Positions 42,245 through 53,760 are shown, counted from the first letter of the stretch. The stretch: DNA of 64,000 nt from Mesostigma viride (GCA_009746045.1 RPFO01000034.1:414001-478000); one strand, 5' to 3'. Notes: a model not told the origin generated them from the letters alone. A program made the numbers and translations.

Positions 42245-44915
42245 CTCGCCCTCGCCCTCGCCCTCGCCCTCGCCCTCGCCCTCGCCCTCGCCCTCGCCCT
42301 CGCCCTCGCCCTCGCCCTCGCCCTCGCCCTCGCCCTCGCCCTCGCCCTCGCCCTCGCCCTCGCCCTCGCCCTCGCCCTCGCCCTCGCCCTCGCCCTCGCC
42401 CTCGCCCTCGCCCTCGCCCTCCCTCGGCCTCGCCCTCGCCCTCGCCCTCGCCCTCGGCCTCGCCCTCGCCCTCGCCCTCGCCCCCCTCCCCCTCCCCTCC
42501 CCTACCCCTACCCCTACCCCTACCCCTACCCCTACCCCTACCCCTACCCCTACCCCTACCCCTACCCCTACCCCTACCCCTACCCCTACCCCTACCCCTA
42601 CCCCTACCCCTACCCCTACCCCTACCCCTACCCCTACCCCTACCCCTACCCCTACCCCTACCCCTACCCCTACCCCTACCCCTCCCCCTCCCCCTCCCCC
42701 TCCCGTTCTTTTTGTAAATTGATCTCTCTCCCTCTGCATGTGTGCACCCTTCACAGGGTGTGGGACTTAGGCACCAACGAACAAAAGGCTGTCTTCGAGG
42801 CCACCCCCTCCGAGTCCTGGTCCGTCGCCTTCAGCCCCGATGGCCGCCACGTGGCAGCTGCTGGCGGCTCCAGCCTCTCGGTCGCTATCTGGTCGATCGA
42901 GACCCGACAAAAGGAAGCAACGTACGCCGTACCCCCCCCGGATCCACCTGGCATGGCCGCCGCTGCTGCAGCAGCAGGATCCAAGTCGTCGAGTGCAGCG
43001 GCGGTGCCCCCGGTTCAGCAGCGGTTTCTTCTCAGCGTCTGTTACAGCCCCGACGGCCGGTACTTGGCGTGCGGCGCCATGGATGGCTGCGTGTGCGTGT
43101 TTGACGTGGCGGGGGGGGGGAAGCTGCTCCACTCGCTCAAGGGACACTTCTTGCCCGTTCGCAGCCTCACGTTCACGCCTGACAGCAGGTGAGGGGGGAG
43201 GTTTGACAGCCGGTGAGGGGGGGCATGAGGGCAGCTGGTGAGGGGAGGCATGGGGAGGGTTGAGAGCAGGCGAGTGGGGAAGGCATGGAGACAAGATCAG
43301 AGGTAAATGCCCGACAGCGGGTGATGGGGGAAGGAAGGTTTGACAGCAGGCGATGGGGGGGGATGGGGAGGGGGGGGGGGGGGGGGGGGGGCAACGTGGG
43401 GGCAGGCTCCAGAGCCGTGCTAGTCTTGGGGGGCAGTTGCTTGCGTTGCTCACTGTGGGGGCCGGTTGCTTCCTCTGCGAACGGTCCATCCATACCTGCC
43501 GTGCATTATTTTCATCATCTGCGCACTCTGTACTATCTGCCCTATCTGCCCTATCCGCCATATCTGCCTACCGGCCCTTCCAGTTTCCACTGATCAGGCA
43601 CACTTGGGTGGTCCTGGTACATGAATGGTAAGGACCAGGTGGACCTCATACAGAAAGTGCGTTCTTCTTCTTGCACGACCCTTAGCTTGCCACCTGTCAG
43701 CGATTGCAGCCATCCGCGCATTCCCTCTTCCCCAGCACGTTGTCGCATCGTGTGGCTTGTTTTGGCCTGTTTTGCATTTGTCCCTTGTTTCCATCATTTG
43801 TTGGCACAGGAACTACACCCTCACTTCCCCTCGCGGTTGCTGCTTTTTTTACTGGCATCATGACCACCGTGTGTCCACTGCTCAGTTATCGTCACCATCA
43901 TAATTCCCACAGTTGAAGGGTAGCTATTGCTGTTAGTATTATTACAATGTAGTTCCTGTTATTGTTATTACGACAAAAAACTTATTGTTTCTGTTGGACT
44001 GCCTGCCCGCGCAGGATGCTGGTCATCAATATGAGTATCGATGTAGATCACCGAATTCTCTATTCCCGCAGGATGGTCATTATTAGGTCGAGAGATTCCG
44101 GAGAACCATAGCCGTTTTTCTTTCAGGTCCGGGTTGTGAGGGGGATTTGAACAAGTTTTGGCCGGAGAGCCGCTTTTGGCTCAAGCTTCGGCGTACCCGG
44201 AAAGCAAGTTTCCGTTCAGGGTTTTGATTCTGTGCTCGCTGAAGCAAAATGGTGACGCGGCATGCAAAAATGTTTGGGCGGCGTACGACATCCTACGACC
44301 GGAGAACCGGCACGCGCAAGCTATCCCGGCTCACCAAGAATTTCTGGGCATGAACAAAATTTGTTCCCATAAGTCCGTCATGACGGACTTTTGTTGGCGT
44401 TTCCCAGTCAGATCCGGACCAGTCCAGGTTCAGAGCTCCGCGCTTGAGGCCAGGAACCCAAAATGAAATGGAAACGGAAACAAATCCGGTTCCCTGGAAT
44501 CTCTCGAGTAGTGATTGAAACAGTCAATACTAATAAACCTCATTGCTAATTTAATTTTTAACCCCCCCCCCCCCCCCCCCCCCCTTGCAGGATGCTGGTC
44601 ACCGCGTGCGACGACATGCACTCCCACCTCTACGACGCGGCCAGCGGGGAGCTCATCTCTGTCCTGTCCGGCCATCACTCGTGGGTGCTGGCCGTGGCCG
44701 CCAGCCCCGACGGCACCTGCCTCGCCACAGGCAGCAGCGATAAGACGGTGAAGCTGTGGGAGCTGTCCTCGCGCTCCTGCGTGCAGACAGTCGCGGACCA
44801 CACGGATCAGGTCTGGTCCGTCGCGTTCCGGCCCAGTGGAGGCGGAGGGTCGGGTGCCATGGGACTTGTGTCGGTGTCGGATGACAGAAGTATCGCTGTG
44901 TATGACTGCACATGA
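40977..44915 (+). CDS. VIP3: VIP3/WDR61/SKI8-type WD40 protein
   Basis: Three exons with phase-2 junctions: 40977-41218, 42757-43188 and 44591-44915, giving 332 residues. This matches the family length and fits a seven-blade propeller. The N-terminus [20 protein letters not shown] aligns with plant VIP3. Further diagnostic segments are [113 protein letters not shown] and [14 protein letters not shown]. In plants, animals and fungi this protein is shared by the PAF1 complex (RNA polymerase II elongation, H3K4 methylation) and the SKI complex (cytosolic 3'-5' mRNA decay with the exosome). An Ala/Ser/Pro-rich insertion (about residues 145-170) extends the loop between two blades. Intron 1 is nearly all satellite, and intron 2 ends in a poly-C acceptor tract. 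Confidence 0.95.
41566..42422 (+). repeat. (CCCTCG)n and CTCCTTCGCC satellite blocks in VIP3 intron 1
   Basis: Two pure CCCTCG hexamer blocks (about 41566-41800 and 42214-42420) flank an array of CTCCTTCGCC and CTCCTTGGCC decamers. The blocks look like segmental derivatives of each other. The long Ser/Pro, Arg/Pro and Ala/Leu frames here are repeat artefacts. Confidence 0.95.
42497..42686 (+). repeat. (CCCCTA)n telomere-like array in VIP3 intron 1
   Basis: About 30 uninterrupted CCCCTA units (TAGGGG on the other strand), then three CCCCTC units, ending about 70 bases before the acceptor of exon 2. It resembles but is not identical to the known green-lineage telomere repeats TTTAGGG and TTTTAGGG. 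Confidence 0.95.
44563..44584 (+). repeat. Poly-C tract at the VIP3 exon 3 acceptor
   Basis: A run of about 22 C immediately before TTGCAG at 44585-44590. It takes the place of the usual U-rich polypyrimidine tract. Confidence 0.9.
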
Positions 44916-45182
44916 TGGTGTAGTAGTGTTGATCGTACATGATGGCATGGTGGGCAGGTGGGCAGGTCGAGTAGAAAAGGGCTCTGGAGAGATGGCCGCC
45001 AGAAAAGGGTCGGATTCCATAGTTCAAGTGTTACATCCTCAAGCGGACGGTGCGAAAGATCTTTCAAGTGGCAAGGAGTAACCTAGCTACCACGAAACTG
45101 CAACAGCAATCAAAGTTTACTCTAAGTTTACTAACTGAGAGGTGGATTGTTCTCAGCTAGGCCTAGTAGCCTGGTTAATTAA
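44916..45182. other. 3' flank of VIP3
   Basis: Presumably 3' UTR and spacer; no further feature recognised. Confidence 0.5.
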
Positions 45183-45655
45183 TTTATGGTTCTGTTACAC
45201 GGCATGCCATGAATGGCATCTGGAAATTGCCCCTTGGTCCGGGAGTTATTACACTCACTAGATTATCACCGAACCAAAGAGGAGGAAACCGGCCATCATG
45301 TAAGTGCGTGAACATGCACTGAAGGCATGCCACAGAGTACCCAATGATGTGCTTGTCTATGCGGATACTGCACCCGCAAAGGCAAGTGGCGCAACTCACT
45401 CACCCAGGTCTGGGGTTGCAGATCGATTGATTAATTAAACACGCGCCCCCGTTGGGGAGTCACGGAGCACAATAATGCAGAGTTAAAGTGCTTTTCATTC
45501 CTGCATGTTGCACACTGAGTGGGCAAGTGGGCAGCGACACCTGTCTTCCCTCATGCATGGCCGGAGGCAAGCCACAGCTGCAATCGAAACTACTCACGAG
45601 GAGAGTCTGGCAATTAACAGTGGGTGCACTAATGCTGAAATATGCGCGTGGGTGA
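45183..45655 (-). repeat. Non-coding retroelement 3' end with CCCCCGTTGGGGAG hairpin
   Basis: At 45431-45475 lie a short TTAATTAA tail, the hairpin (45446-45459) and AGTCACGGAGCACA. From 45488 the sequence AGTGCTTTTCATTCCTG and, further on, GCCACAGCTGCAATCG parallels 20950-21040, in the 3' region of ORF1-only copy 2. So this may be the 3' part of another such element, truncated before ORF1. Confidence 0.6.
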
Positions 45656-45659
45656 CATG

Positions 45660-47800
45660 GCGGGGGCCAGCACGGCAAGTACGCCTGGACCCGCCTGCGT
45701 CACGCCCAATGGCCCGCCGGCGGCGCGCAGCCGGCGCCGCGGACGCTCTCTGGCTCACCGCAGCAGCAGCTCGACCAGTGGTATTCCTCCCAGTCCCGGC
45801 TGCTCGGCGCCCCCCCGCCGCCTCCGCCGCTTGGCCCTCTGGCGGCCGCACGCCTGGCAGTAGCGCCTGCGGACGTCCCTGCGCCGCCCACGCCGCCCGC
45901 CGCTGAGCAGGACTACATGTACCCAGCCCTGACGGAACCCCTGGCCAACCCCAACGAGCTCCCGCCGTTCACCGAGCTCGAGCTGAGCACCGCCGCCAAG
46001 CAACTCCGCTTCTACGCCGCCGTTGGACCTGACCAGCTCGGACCAGCCGGTGATTAAGCTGACGGCGCTCACGGGGTTCCTGCTTGACGTCTGCAACCGG
46101 ATCCTGCTTGCCGACGCGCCGCCGATTCCTGAGTGGCAGCACAGCTACCGTATTATGCTGTACAAAAACAAAGGTTCCCCTGACGACCCCGCCAACTACA
46201 GAGGAGTCTGCATCCAGAGCGCCGCACTCAAGTTGTTCATGCGCATGATCCTCAACCACCTTCGTTCTGCTCTCGACTGTCACCTTGGGGAAAGTCAAAT
46301 GGGCTTCCGTCCTGGGCGCAACACCGTCATGGCCATCTTCGTCGCGCGTCGCCTCTTCAAGGAAATCGCTCTTCTGCAACCTGGTGAGTTTCCCGCCATC
46401 CTGATCTTCGTCGACTTCATCAAGGCTTTTGATTCTGTCCTCTGGGACGCTCTATGGGCTGTACTTGCTCGCGCTCGCGTCCCCACTCCCCTGATTACCG
46501 TCATCCGCACGCTGTATGAGGGGTCGACCACTTCGGTGCGCACTCAACACGGCATTACCCCGCCATGCCCACTGCAGACCGGCGTCTGGCAGGGTTGCGT
46601 CCTGTCGCCGTATCTGTTTATTATTGTAGTGGATTATGTTATGCGCCAGGCACGTGCTCGCTTTGCTAGCATTGCAGGCCGTGCCCCTGGCCTAGCGATC
46701 ACGAACGAGCTTGGAGAAGGGGGGCCGACTAACAAGCAGAATTTACTAGCTGACCTCATTTATGCCGACGACATCACTGCTCATCGAGAAGCCGGAGTCT
46801 GCCCAACTTTGGCTGGACTGCCTGGCGCTCGAGGCTCGGGCGGTTGGTCTAGAAATCAGCCCCAAAACGGAGGCCCTGGCCCTCGGCATGGCAGGGCCCC
46901 CACCCACACTCCGCCTCTTAGACGATGCCGAGGTCAACTACCCTCCTTCAGGCCGCTTCATCAAGCTGCTGGGCAGTTGGCTTCCCGACTGCGAGGACGA
47001 CATGACGACACGGATCGGCATGGCGTGGGCGCACCTCCATGACCACCGCCGCTGGTGGAGCAACTGGACCCCGCCCTACCCCGGATCGTCAAGCGTGACC
47101 TCTTCAAGGTCGTCATTCTGACGATCCTGACCTACGTACGGCGCCGAGACCTGGACACTGACGCAGGAGCTGGAGCAACGACTCGACGGCGCCGTCACCA
47201 AGATGCTGCGCAAGGCCCTCAACATCCCCTTTGGTTTGCACATTAGTAATGAGGATTTGTACGCTGATTTGCCCTATGTTTCCCACATTATTAGGCACTG
47301 GCGCCTGCATGGGCCTAGCCGGGCACCTGGCCTGCACAGAACAGGTAGCTAGCCACATCTGATAGACTAGCTGGCACCAAGCCCGCCCAGCCTGGGCATT
47401 ATGTCGATCCTCACCTGGCGTGCCCCATGCAGGCTGCGCGCGGCAGGGCCGCCACTCGTGGACTTTTCGTGATAGACTCGGCATGGACATGTGCTACACT
47501 AGACGTGACGGGCTCACACCCGGGCAGCCTCCTGGTTTGTCTGTATGTAATATATGGAGGCAGATGGTGCGCAAGGATAGATGGCAAGTCGTGATGAAGG
47601 AGACCACCCCCAAGCCTGTGGGGCCGGGCTCCGCGTGTGACCAAGTATGGCATTCATAGCGATTCGGGCCGCGGTGCCCACACCCCTGTAACTACGAGAC
47701 CTAGATAGCTTACACCATCCATTCCATCCCATGTTCCCCTCCCACTGAGGACTTATGCTCACGTGACGCAGTCACGTGTCCATTAATTAATTAATTAATC
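45660..47800 (+). pseudogene. LINE family B ORF2, reverse transcriptase, multiple frameshifts
   Basis: The coding remnant begins in the linker before the RT (PPFTELELSTAAKQLRFYAA, about 45970). A frameshift near 46035 leads into the longest frame 46023-47042, with YRGVCIQSAALKLFMRMILN, LGESQMGFRPGRNTVMAIFV, FVDFIKAFDSVLWDALWAVL, GVWQGCVLSPYLF and the catalytic LIYADD. The frame breaks right after YADD (near 46785), again near 47040 and near 47140. The C-terminal region (NEDLYADLPYVSHI; FRDRLGMDMCYTRRDGLTPG) and 3' UTR follow. The sequence is clearly related to family A but distinct, and is also RTE-like in its RT and in the GHLAC/GHLAR C-terminal motif. Everything upstream of the linker, including the endonuclease, is lost by 5' truncation. 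Confidence 0.85.
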
Positions 47801-47905
47801 ATTAATTAATTAATAAATAATGAATTAATTATTAATTAATAGACACGTGACTGCGTCACGTGAGCAAAAGTCCTCAGTGAGAGGGGAACATGGAATGGAA
47901 TGGAT
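47715..47905. repeat. 190-bp palindrome from two tail-to-tail family B 3' ends
   Basis: The left arm (47715-47780) and right arm (47843-47905) are about 90 percent inverted copies. Both contain ACTGAGGACTT and the CACGTGAC hairpin (47760-47778 and 47844-47862). The centre is a TTAA/ATTAATAA tract. The right arm is only the last 60 bases of a family B element in minus orientation. Confidence 0.85.
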
Positions 47906-50384
47906 TAAAAAAATAAAAATTAAATTATAACATGCCTCCGTGGGGAGGTCATGTAGCACATATTCCATGATGGATGGGGTGGAGGAAGCCGCGTGATCGA
48001 ACTATACTAACGCTAGGCTATCTAGAAAATCCTAACTACACTACTCATCAAAACGCCTCCTCCGCTTGGGGGGAGGTGGCTTGCCCACAGGGTCGGGCGT
48101 GTGCGCCTTGACAATCTTCTTCCACCGCGTCTTGTCCTGCATGACAGTCCAAAGACGGGAGAGAGAGTGTATGCGGTGCTCAAACTGGGCTGGGACCACT
48201 AGGTCGTCCAGCAACATCTGAACGTAGTTGGTGACAGGTTTCCCTACCCTTTTGGGAATGTCCGCGGGGCCAGGCCAGGTCAGAATATGCCGCCCTGGCT
48301 GGCCAAGCCGCTGGGGGCCGGCCAGACCAAGGGTGGTGTCGACCTGGCTAGTGCGGGCAAGGTGTCCTACAAATGCTATCCTACGCTGCCTAATCTCGTC
48401 CGAAACACGAGGCATGCCATGATACAAAGACTCTGATGACGGACGCTCGGAAAAACCTACGTTAAGGACCTGCCGGAGCATCCTGTAAACTGTGCCGTCG
48501 AGCCGAGCTGCCAGTTTGGGTGGGAGGGTCCACGCCTCGGCGCCATACGTGAGCACCGTGAGGACGAGGACCTTGAAGAGCATGCGTTTGCGGTGCCCGT
48601 CCAGGCCCTTCGAGCGCCAGTAAGGTGTGAGCGAACGGAGCTTGGCCCAGGCGAGGGCGATGCGGGTGTCCACATCGTCGTCGGTGTCAGGAAGCCAGCT
48701 CCCCAACAGCTTGAAGCGGTCGCGGAACGGGACCTCCGTCCCGTCGAGCAGGCGCGGCAGCGGTGGTTTACTGGAGGCCCCTATCACCATCGCCTCAGTC
48801 TTGACACTAATCTCCAACCCCACCGCCCGCGCCTCCAGGCCCAGGCAGTCCAGCCAGGTCTGAATGTGCTCGGGGCTCTCGATGAGGGTGGTATCATCCG
48901 CATAAATCAGGTCGGCAAGGCGGTACCCCGGTCTAACCCCGCCGTGCTCTTTCACGTTAAGGATGTCCAAGCCTGGCTCGAACCCCTTAAGAGCAGTAAA
49001 GCGCGCACGTGCCCGGCGCATGACGTGATCCACGACAATAATGAACAGGTATGGGGACAGGACACAACCTTGCCACACCCCGTGGTGAAGGGGGAATGGT
49101 GGAGTGGTGCCCTCCGCAGTCCGCACTACTGCCTGTGAGCCCTCATACAGTCGGCGAATGGCAGCAATAAACGCAGGTGGTACCCGATCCAGAGCTAGGA
49201 TGGCCCAAAGAGCCTCCCAGAGAACCGTGTCAAAGGCCTTGATATAGTCAACAAAAATGAAGACCAGCGGCAAACTGTCAGGGGGAAGTCGACGCACCTC
49301 CTCCATCAACCGGCGCGCGACAAACACAGCCATGACAGTGTTACGACCACTACGGAAACCCATCTGAGACTCACCCAGGTGTGGGTCCAGCGCGGCGCGG
49401 AGCCTGTGCAGCATCATGCGCATGAAGACCTTCAGCGCGGCGCTCTGGAGGCAGACACCCCGGTAGTTGCCGGGGTCAGCAGCAGAGCCCTTCTTGTACA
49501 GCATGACGCGGATGGCCGTCTGCCACTCAGCAGGCGGAGGCTCGTCAGAGAGCAGGGCACGGTTGCAGAACGCCAGCAGAAGATCCCTAACCGCCAGATC
49601 AGGGGTCTTCAGCAGCTCAGCAGAAAGGTGATCGGCACCGACCGCTGCATCGTACCGCAGGCGAGCAAGGGCGCCGTCCAATTCCTCCAAAGTGAAGGGG
49701 GGGACAACGTCGTCAGTGGCAAGGCGGCCCTCCTGCTTGCAAGGCGGGGACTTGGTAGTCCGCGGCCGAGGAGGGGGGCGCCGGTGGCGGCGGGGGTCCG
49801 GCGACCCCGAGGCGGGCGGCCGTCTCGGGGTGCAGCGGCGGGGGGGGGCGCGAGCCCCACCGGTCAAGGAAACATTGTGGGCCAACCAGCGGTCAAGGCT
49901 TACCGGCGCCGTGCCGTCCCCCGTATGCTCCACCGGGGTGCGCTGCCGCCGGCCGCCGAGCCGGTCGAGGTGGTACCACATGTCCTTGCCCTGGTTGCGG
50001 GCCTGGCAGGCCTTGGCATCCGCGATGCACTGGGCCGCCTCCGCGTCCTGAGCGTGCGCGTAGGCCTCCACAAGGGCGGCCTTGAGCGATGGTTTCTGCA
50101 GCGGGTCCCGGTTACGCTTGAGGCGGTGCCGGGCGGCCAAGACCTTGGGGTCCTGGCGGTAGAGCGGGCCGGGGCGGCGGCGGGGCATGACCGGCAGGTG
50201 CCGGGCCGCCAGCAACGGGGCACGGGCCGCAAAGCCCGCTGCGTTGGGGGCACCATTGTCCAGCTTGTCGACGTCCGCCCGGGCGTCCAGTGCCGACAGG
50301 TACTTCCGTCGGCACCAGTTCCGCTCGTGCTCGGCGTCCGTCCAGTCCTCAGGATCTCCCTTGACCGGACGTAGAGCAGACCAG
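47906..50384 (-). mobile_element. LINE family A, most complete copy, 5'-truncated
   Basis: The A/T tail and hairpin CCTCCGTGGGGAGG (47935-47948) mark the 3' end. The 3' UTR leads to the ORF2 stop at 48041. The element ends abruptly near 50384 against a family B 3' UTR fragment, removing the endonuclease. It is the reference for reading the broken copies at 13.3-19.7 kb and 60.3 kb. Confidence 0.85.
48041..50384 (-). CDS. LINE family A ORF2 protein, reverse transcriptase (5'-truncated, otherwise open)
   Basis: The frame stays open from the truncation point near 50384 to 48041, about 780 residues, with no native start codon left. The N-terminal part is a basic linker (HERNWCRRKYLSALDARADV, then RRRPGPLYRQDPKVLAARH) that normally joins endonuclease to RT. 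RT blocks are AAVGADHLSAELLKTPD, YRGVCLQSAALKVFMRMMLH, LGESQMGFRSGRNTVMAVFV, FIFVDYIKAFDTVLWEALW, GVWQGCVLSPYLF, LIYADDTTLI and LKLLGSWLPD-like residues. The C-terminal domain has RQRRIAFVGHLARTSQVDT and ends KPPPPKRRRRFDE. Such proteins nick target DNA and copy their RNA at the nick. Lacking the endonuclease, this copy is unlikely to move itself, but the intact frame means it decayed little after insertion. Confidence 0.88.
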
Positions 50385-50503
50385 TCAGGGCGGATGGAAT
50401 GGATGATAAAAGCTATATCTAGGTCCTAGTTACAGGGTTGTACATGTGGGCACCACGGCCCGAATCGCTATGAGTGCCATACGCGGCCACACGCGGAGCC
50501 CCA
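50385..50503 (-). mobile_element. LINE family B 3' UTR fragment
   Basis: GGAATGGATGATAAAAGC, AGGTCCTAGTTACAGGG and GTGGGCACCACGGCCCGAAT match the family B 3' UTR at 20410-20520. The fragment is bounded by the family A truncation on one side and by the foldback element on the other. Confidence 0.75.
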
Positions 50504-50870
50504 CTAGGAAGTCGGAAAAAATTCGTCCTGAGATCTCTTGAGATTCTCCTGAGTTTTTTTTTGACAAATCTTGAGAAATCCTGAGATGTCCTGAGAATAT
50601 CTTGAGATTGTCCAGAGATTAATCCTGAGTTTTCCTGAGATTGTCCTGAGATAATCCTGATATTTCGTCTTCACAAAATCTGGTAAGTGCACACCTCGGG
50701 TCCTGAGATTCTGGTGAAAAACTCAGGACAAAATCTCAGGACAATCTCAGGACAAAATCTCAGGACAATCTCAGGACAAAAAAACGAGTAGAATCTCAAG
50801 AAAATCTCAGGACAAAAAAACGAGTAGAATCTCAAGAAAATCAAGAACATGCACAGGCGAATTCTCCAGC
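50504..50870. repeat. CCTGAGAT foldback element
   Basis: The left half (to about 50690) consists of CCTGAGAT/CTTGAGAT units and the right half of ATCTCAGGA units, so the two halves can pair along most of their length. It starts with CTAGGAAGTCGG, which ends the related element at 56.8 kb in the opposite orientation. No ORF. Confidence 0.75.
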
Positions 50871-51479
50871 CATTCTGGGACAAAAAAATGGTGTTATCAG
50901 GGACCGTCAGAAATACGACAATGCAAGATGATTACAATAGGGGCATGACTCACAATCAGTGCATTTATTACATTGATAAATATTATTTAAAAAATCTTTT
51001 ATTCATAGGCAAAAAATAAATCACAACAAAAAGAGGATTGCTTCTTCATCGTTTGGCAGATCTTGTAGATCATTTGGTTCTTCATATACTCTGCCAAACT
51101 GTGCTTCGTTGCACATTTACCTGCACGCATAAACCAGGAAGGGGGAAAAACAGCATTAAACAGGACCATGATTAGAGACGCTGGGCTGCAGCATGTGCAC
51201 ATGTACACCTAACCAGACCAAAGGCATAGCAAACAACATCATGCTCGGCATAAAAAAAGATACTTCTGACTGGTACAAAACATTGAAAGGGTGACCCAAG
51301 TGAAAGCCTAGCACCGCCATTATTGAGATGTGCAAGACCAAGAAACCACGACATTGCATATGACCGATGCATTGAAAAAGGGAAAACACGTTTATTAACT
51401 GTGAAGCTCCAGGGTAACTAGACTAAATTTCTTCAGGGCAAGGGACTAATTGAATTCAGCAAGCAAGCGTACATGCGCG
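50871..51479. other. No feature seen
   Basis: AT-rich, with only short frames and no match to other parts of the window. Confidence 0.5.
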
Positions 51480-53760
51480 CAAGGACGAGAGTGGCTAAAT
51501 AAGGAAGCAAGGGCCTAACAAAGGAAGCAAGGGACTGATTAGATTCAGCAAGCAAGCAATTGCAAGCATGCAAGGAAGAGGGGCTAACAAAGGAAGCAAG
51601 GGCCTAACTCGTCGTCTGTCCCTGGTCCTCTACGGAGGACTGAGTTGAACTCAGTCCTCTCTAGAGGACCGAGTTTTTGGGTTTCGTAGAAAATTCGCCC
51701 CGGTCAGAATGTTTGACAAAAAAATTCTCTCAAAATTTATTCAAATACTACGTGAAAAGATCTTTCTTGGACATATTTTTGGGATTTTTTTGGATTTGGT
51801 ATGCGCGGCTAACTGTACGGTCAAAGTACAGGTGGTAAGGGTACTTTTCCACGTGAAACGCGAGTTCCGGAAATGCACGACCTAGCCATGGCGGCTCGCG
51901 CCCATGCATGCAGTTTACGTTTGCGGACGAGTTAGCCGTCCAAACTCAGTAAATAGATTTAACATGCCCTAAACATGATATAAATCAATTTTTAGCTCGC
52001 GGGGATGCGATTTACCCGGTGTCGGCACTGTTCTTGCTGGAAAAAACTGCGATAAGGCAGGTCGACGGAATTGATTACTGCGCTTGCTTTCCGGCGCAAT
52101 TTCAATGGCTGATAGGTTTCTTTCTACATTTTAACATGAATTGTATTACAATATATTGAGTGACATTATAGATTTGATGATCTCGACCATTCTGTCACGT
52201 CATGGTCTATGTGCCGCAAAGTGCCACTTTTGCGGGCACCGCCTGGGCCAAGGTAACGCCAGCCGTGCCAGGTAAAGCCGGATAATCGTTGCCTCTTCGT
52301 TCCTTGATGTTCGTACATGAGTTTAAGCTTGCGAGGCGTTGTCAGGTTCAAGTCTTGATGCTCTTTCTTGACCGTTGCCTGCCCCTCTCTAAACCCCCCT
52401 TTTCAGATGATGTTAGCAGGCATTTGCCTTAACCCAGTGTAGTTGTGCAGGGTTTTAGGAGCTGTGCAGGTTTAAACACCTTCACAGATGTTAGTTATTC
52501 TTTTGCTACGTTCATACTGCATGATTGTGTGGCCACGGGCTGCGTCAAGGGTGCATTCAAGCTTTTACGTGTGAGTGAAAAGTCTTGGTGACAAACCACT
52601 GCCATCATGTGCCAGCAACTATGTTGGCCACATCATGGCAAGGCAAAACAGTTATAGCCATATCTATTGTTGTTTGAAACAATGGAAATATGCTTAACCT
52701 ACCCATTATATTGGTGGTTGACACTTATAACATAACCCTTTGTTGGTAGGTATCCAAGCCCATTCCCTACATGCATGCATAGGCTCTCACTACATGATAA
52801 GGTATGATATACCTGAAGTATGATGATGCAAGTGTGTTGTCCTGTAATGCTTGAAGGGAAATGAGTTGATTGGGATGGTTGGTGGCCACGGTGATGTAGT
52901 ATGACCGCACTTACATGCTAGCAAAGTTAGCAAAAGCCCCATTCCTCTCCTGAGGACTGAGAGTTTTTTAATTGTTTCAGGCAGTTGCAGTGGCCAAATG
53001 GAGCCCAGTTTTTTGCCACGCTTCAAGAACTATGTTGTTTACATGCCTATATTTTTTCTTCATGCACCAGGATTTGATTGAATTTTTCCCACTCGTTCTT
53101 ATCCCGAAAAATGCAAATTCGCGAGGGGCGCCCAACGTCCGTGTCATTTTCAGGTGTTCGGGTCAAGTTTTCACATATGCAGTATTTTTGCCAACAAAAT
53201 GATATCTAGTACACCCCAGATCCACATCAAAACATTTGGGATGGAACCCCCACCTAGTCGCTACACGCGGTTGAAAATTGTCAACTCAGTCCTCCTGTGA
53301 GGACTGAGTTGGGACAGACGACGAGCTAACAAAGGAATCAGGGGACTGATTCCATTCAGCAAGTGGTCAAGCATGCAGGGAAGGAACGGCCTAACCAAGT
53401 AGGCAAGGTCATATCAAAGGAAGCAAGGCATTAATTAAATTCAGCAAGCATGCGAGGAAGAGTGGCTTACAAAGGAAGCATGGGACTAAGAAAGGAAGCA
53501 AGGGACTAATTACATTCAGGAAGCACGCATGCAAGGAAGCAAGGGAATAAAGCAAGGAACTAATCAAATTCAGCAAGCGGCTAAACAACCAAGCAAGGGC
53601 CTAATCAAGGAAGAAAGCAACCACGCAAAGAAGCAAGCAAGCACGCAAAGACGGAAACAAGCATGCAAGGAAGCAAGGGGTTTATCAAACTCAGCAAGCA
53701 AGCATGCAAGGAAGCAAGGAGCAAGTGAGGGACCAAGGGACTAATCAACTTTATGACACT
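51480..53760 (+). repeat. GGAAGCAAGGGACTAAT satellite, split by a transposon
   Basis: Loose tandem units of GGAAGCAAGGGACTAAT with ATTCAGCAAGCAAGCATGCA occupy 51480-51607 and 53326-53760. Unit length is variable (about 40-60 bp). The array is interrupted by the inverted-repeat element 51608-53325, and its unoccupied units show the original target sequence. Confidence 0.85.
51608..53325. mobile_element. 1.72-kb non-autonomous terminal-inverted-repeat element
   Basis: Perfect 15-bp terminal repeats CTCGTCGTCTGTCCC, followed at both ends by subterminal palindromes built from AACTCAGTCCTC. CTAA flanks both sides (51604-51607 and 53326-53329). A nearby empty satellite unit, GGGCCTAACAAAGGAAGC at about 51508, has one CTAA, supporting a 4-bp duplication. 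The interior has no transposase-sized frame; the superfamily is not assigned. Confidence 0.85.

Noticed and set aside
42497-42686. Chromosome end
   Set aside because: The telomere-like array is flanked on both sides by the same gene's coding exons.
41350-43192. Ser/Pro, Arg/Pro and Ala/Leu frames of 250-455 codons
   Set aside because: Hexamer and decamer satellites in VIP3 intron 1; the real coding starts again at 42757.
53529-53744. Lys/Gln/Ser-rich 71-codon frame
   Set aside because: Lies within the GGAAGCAAGG satellite; codons repeat with the unit.
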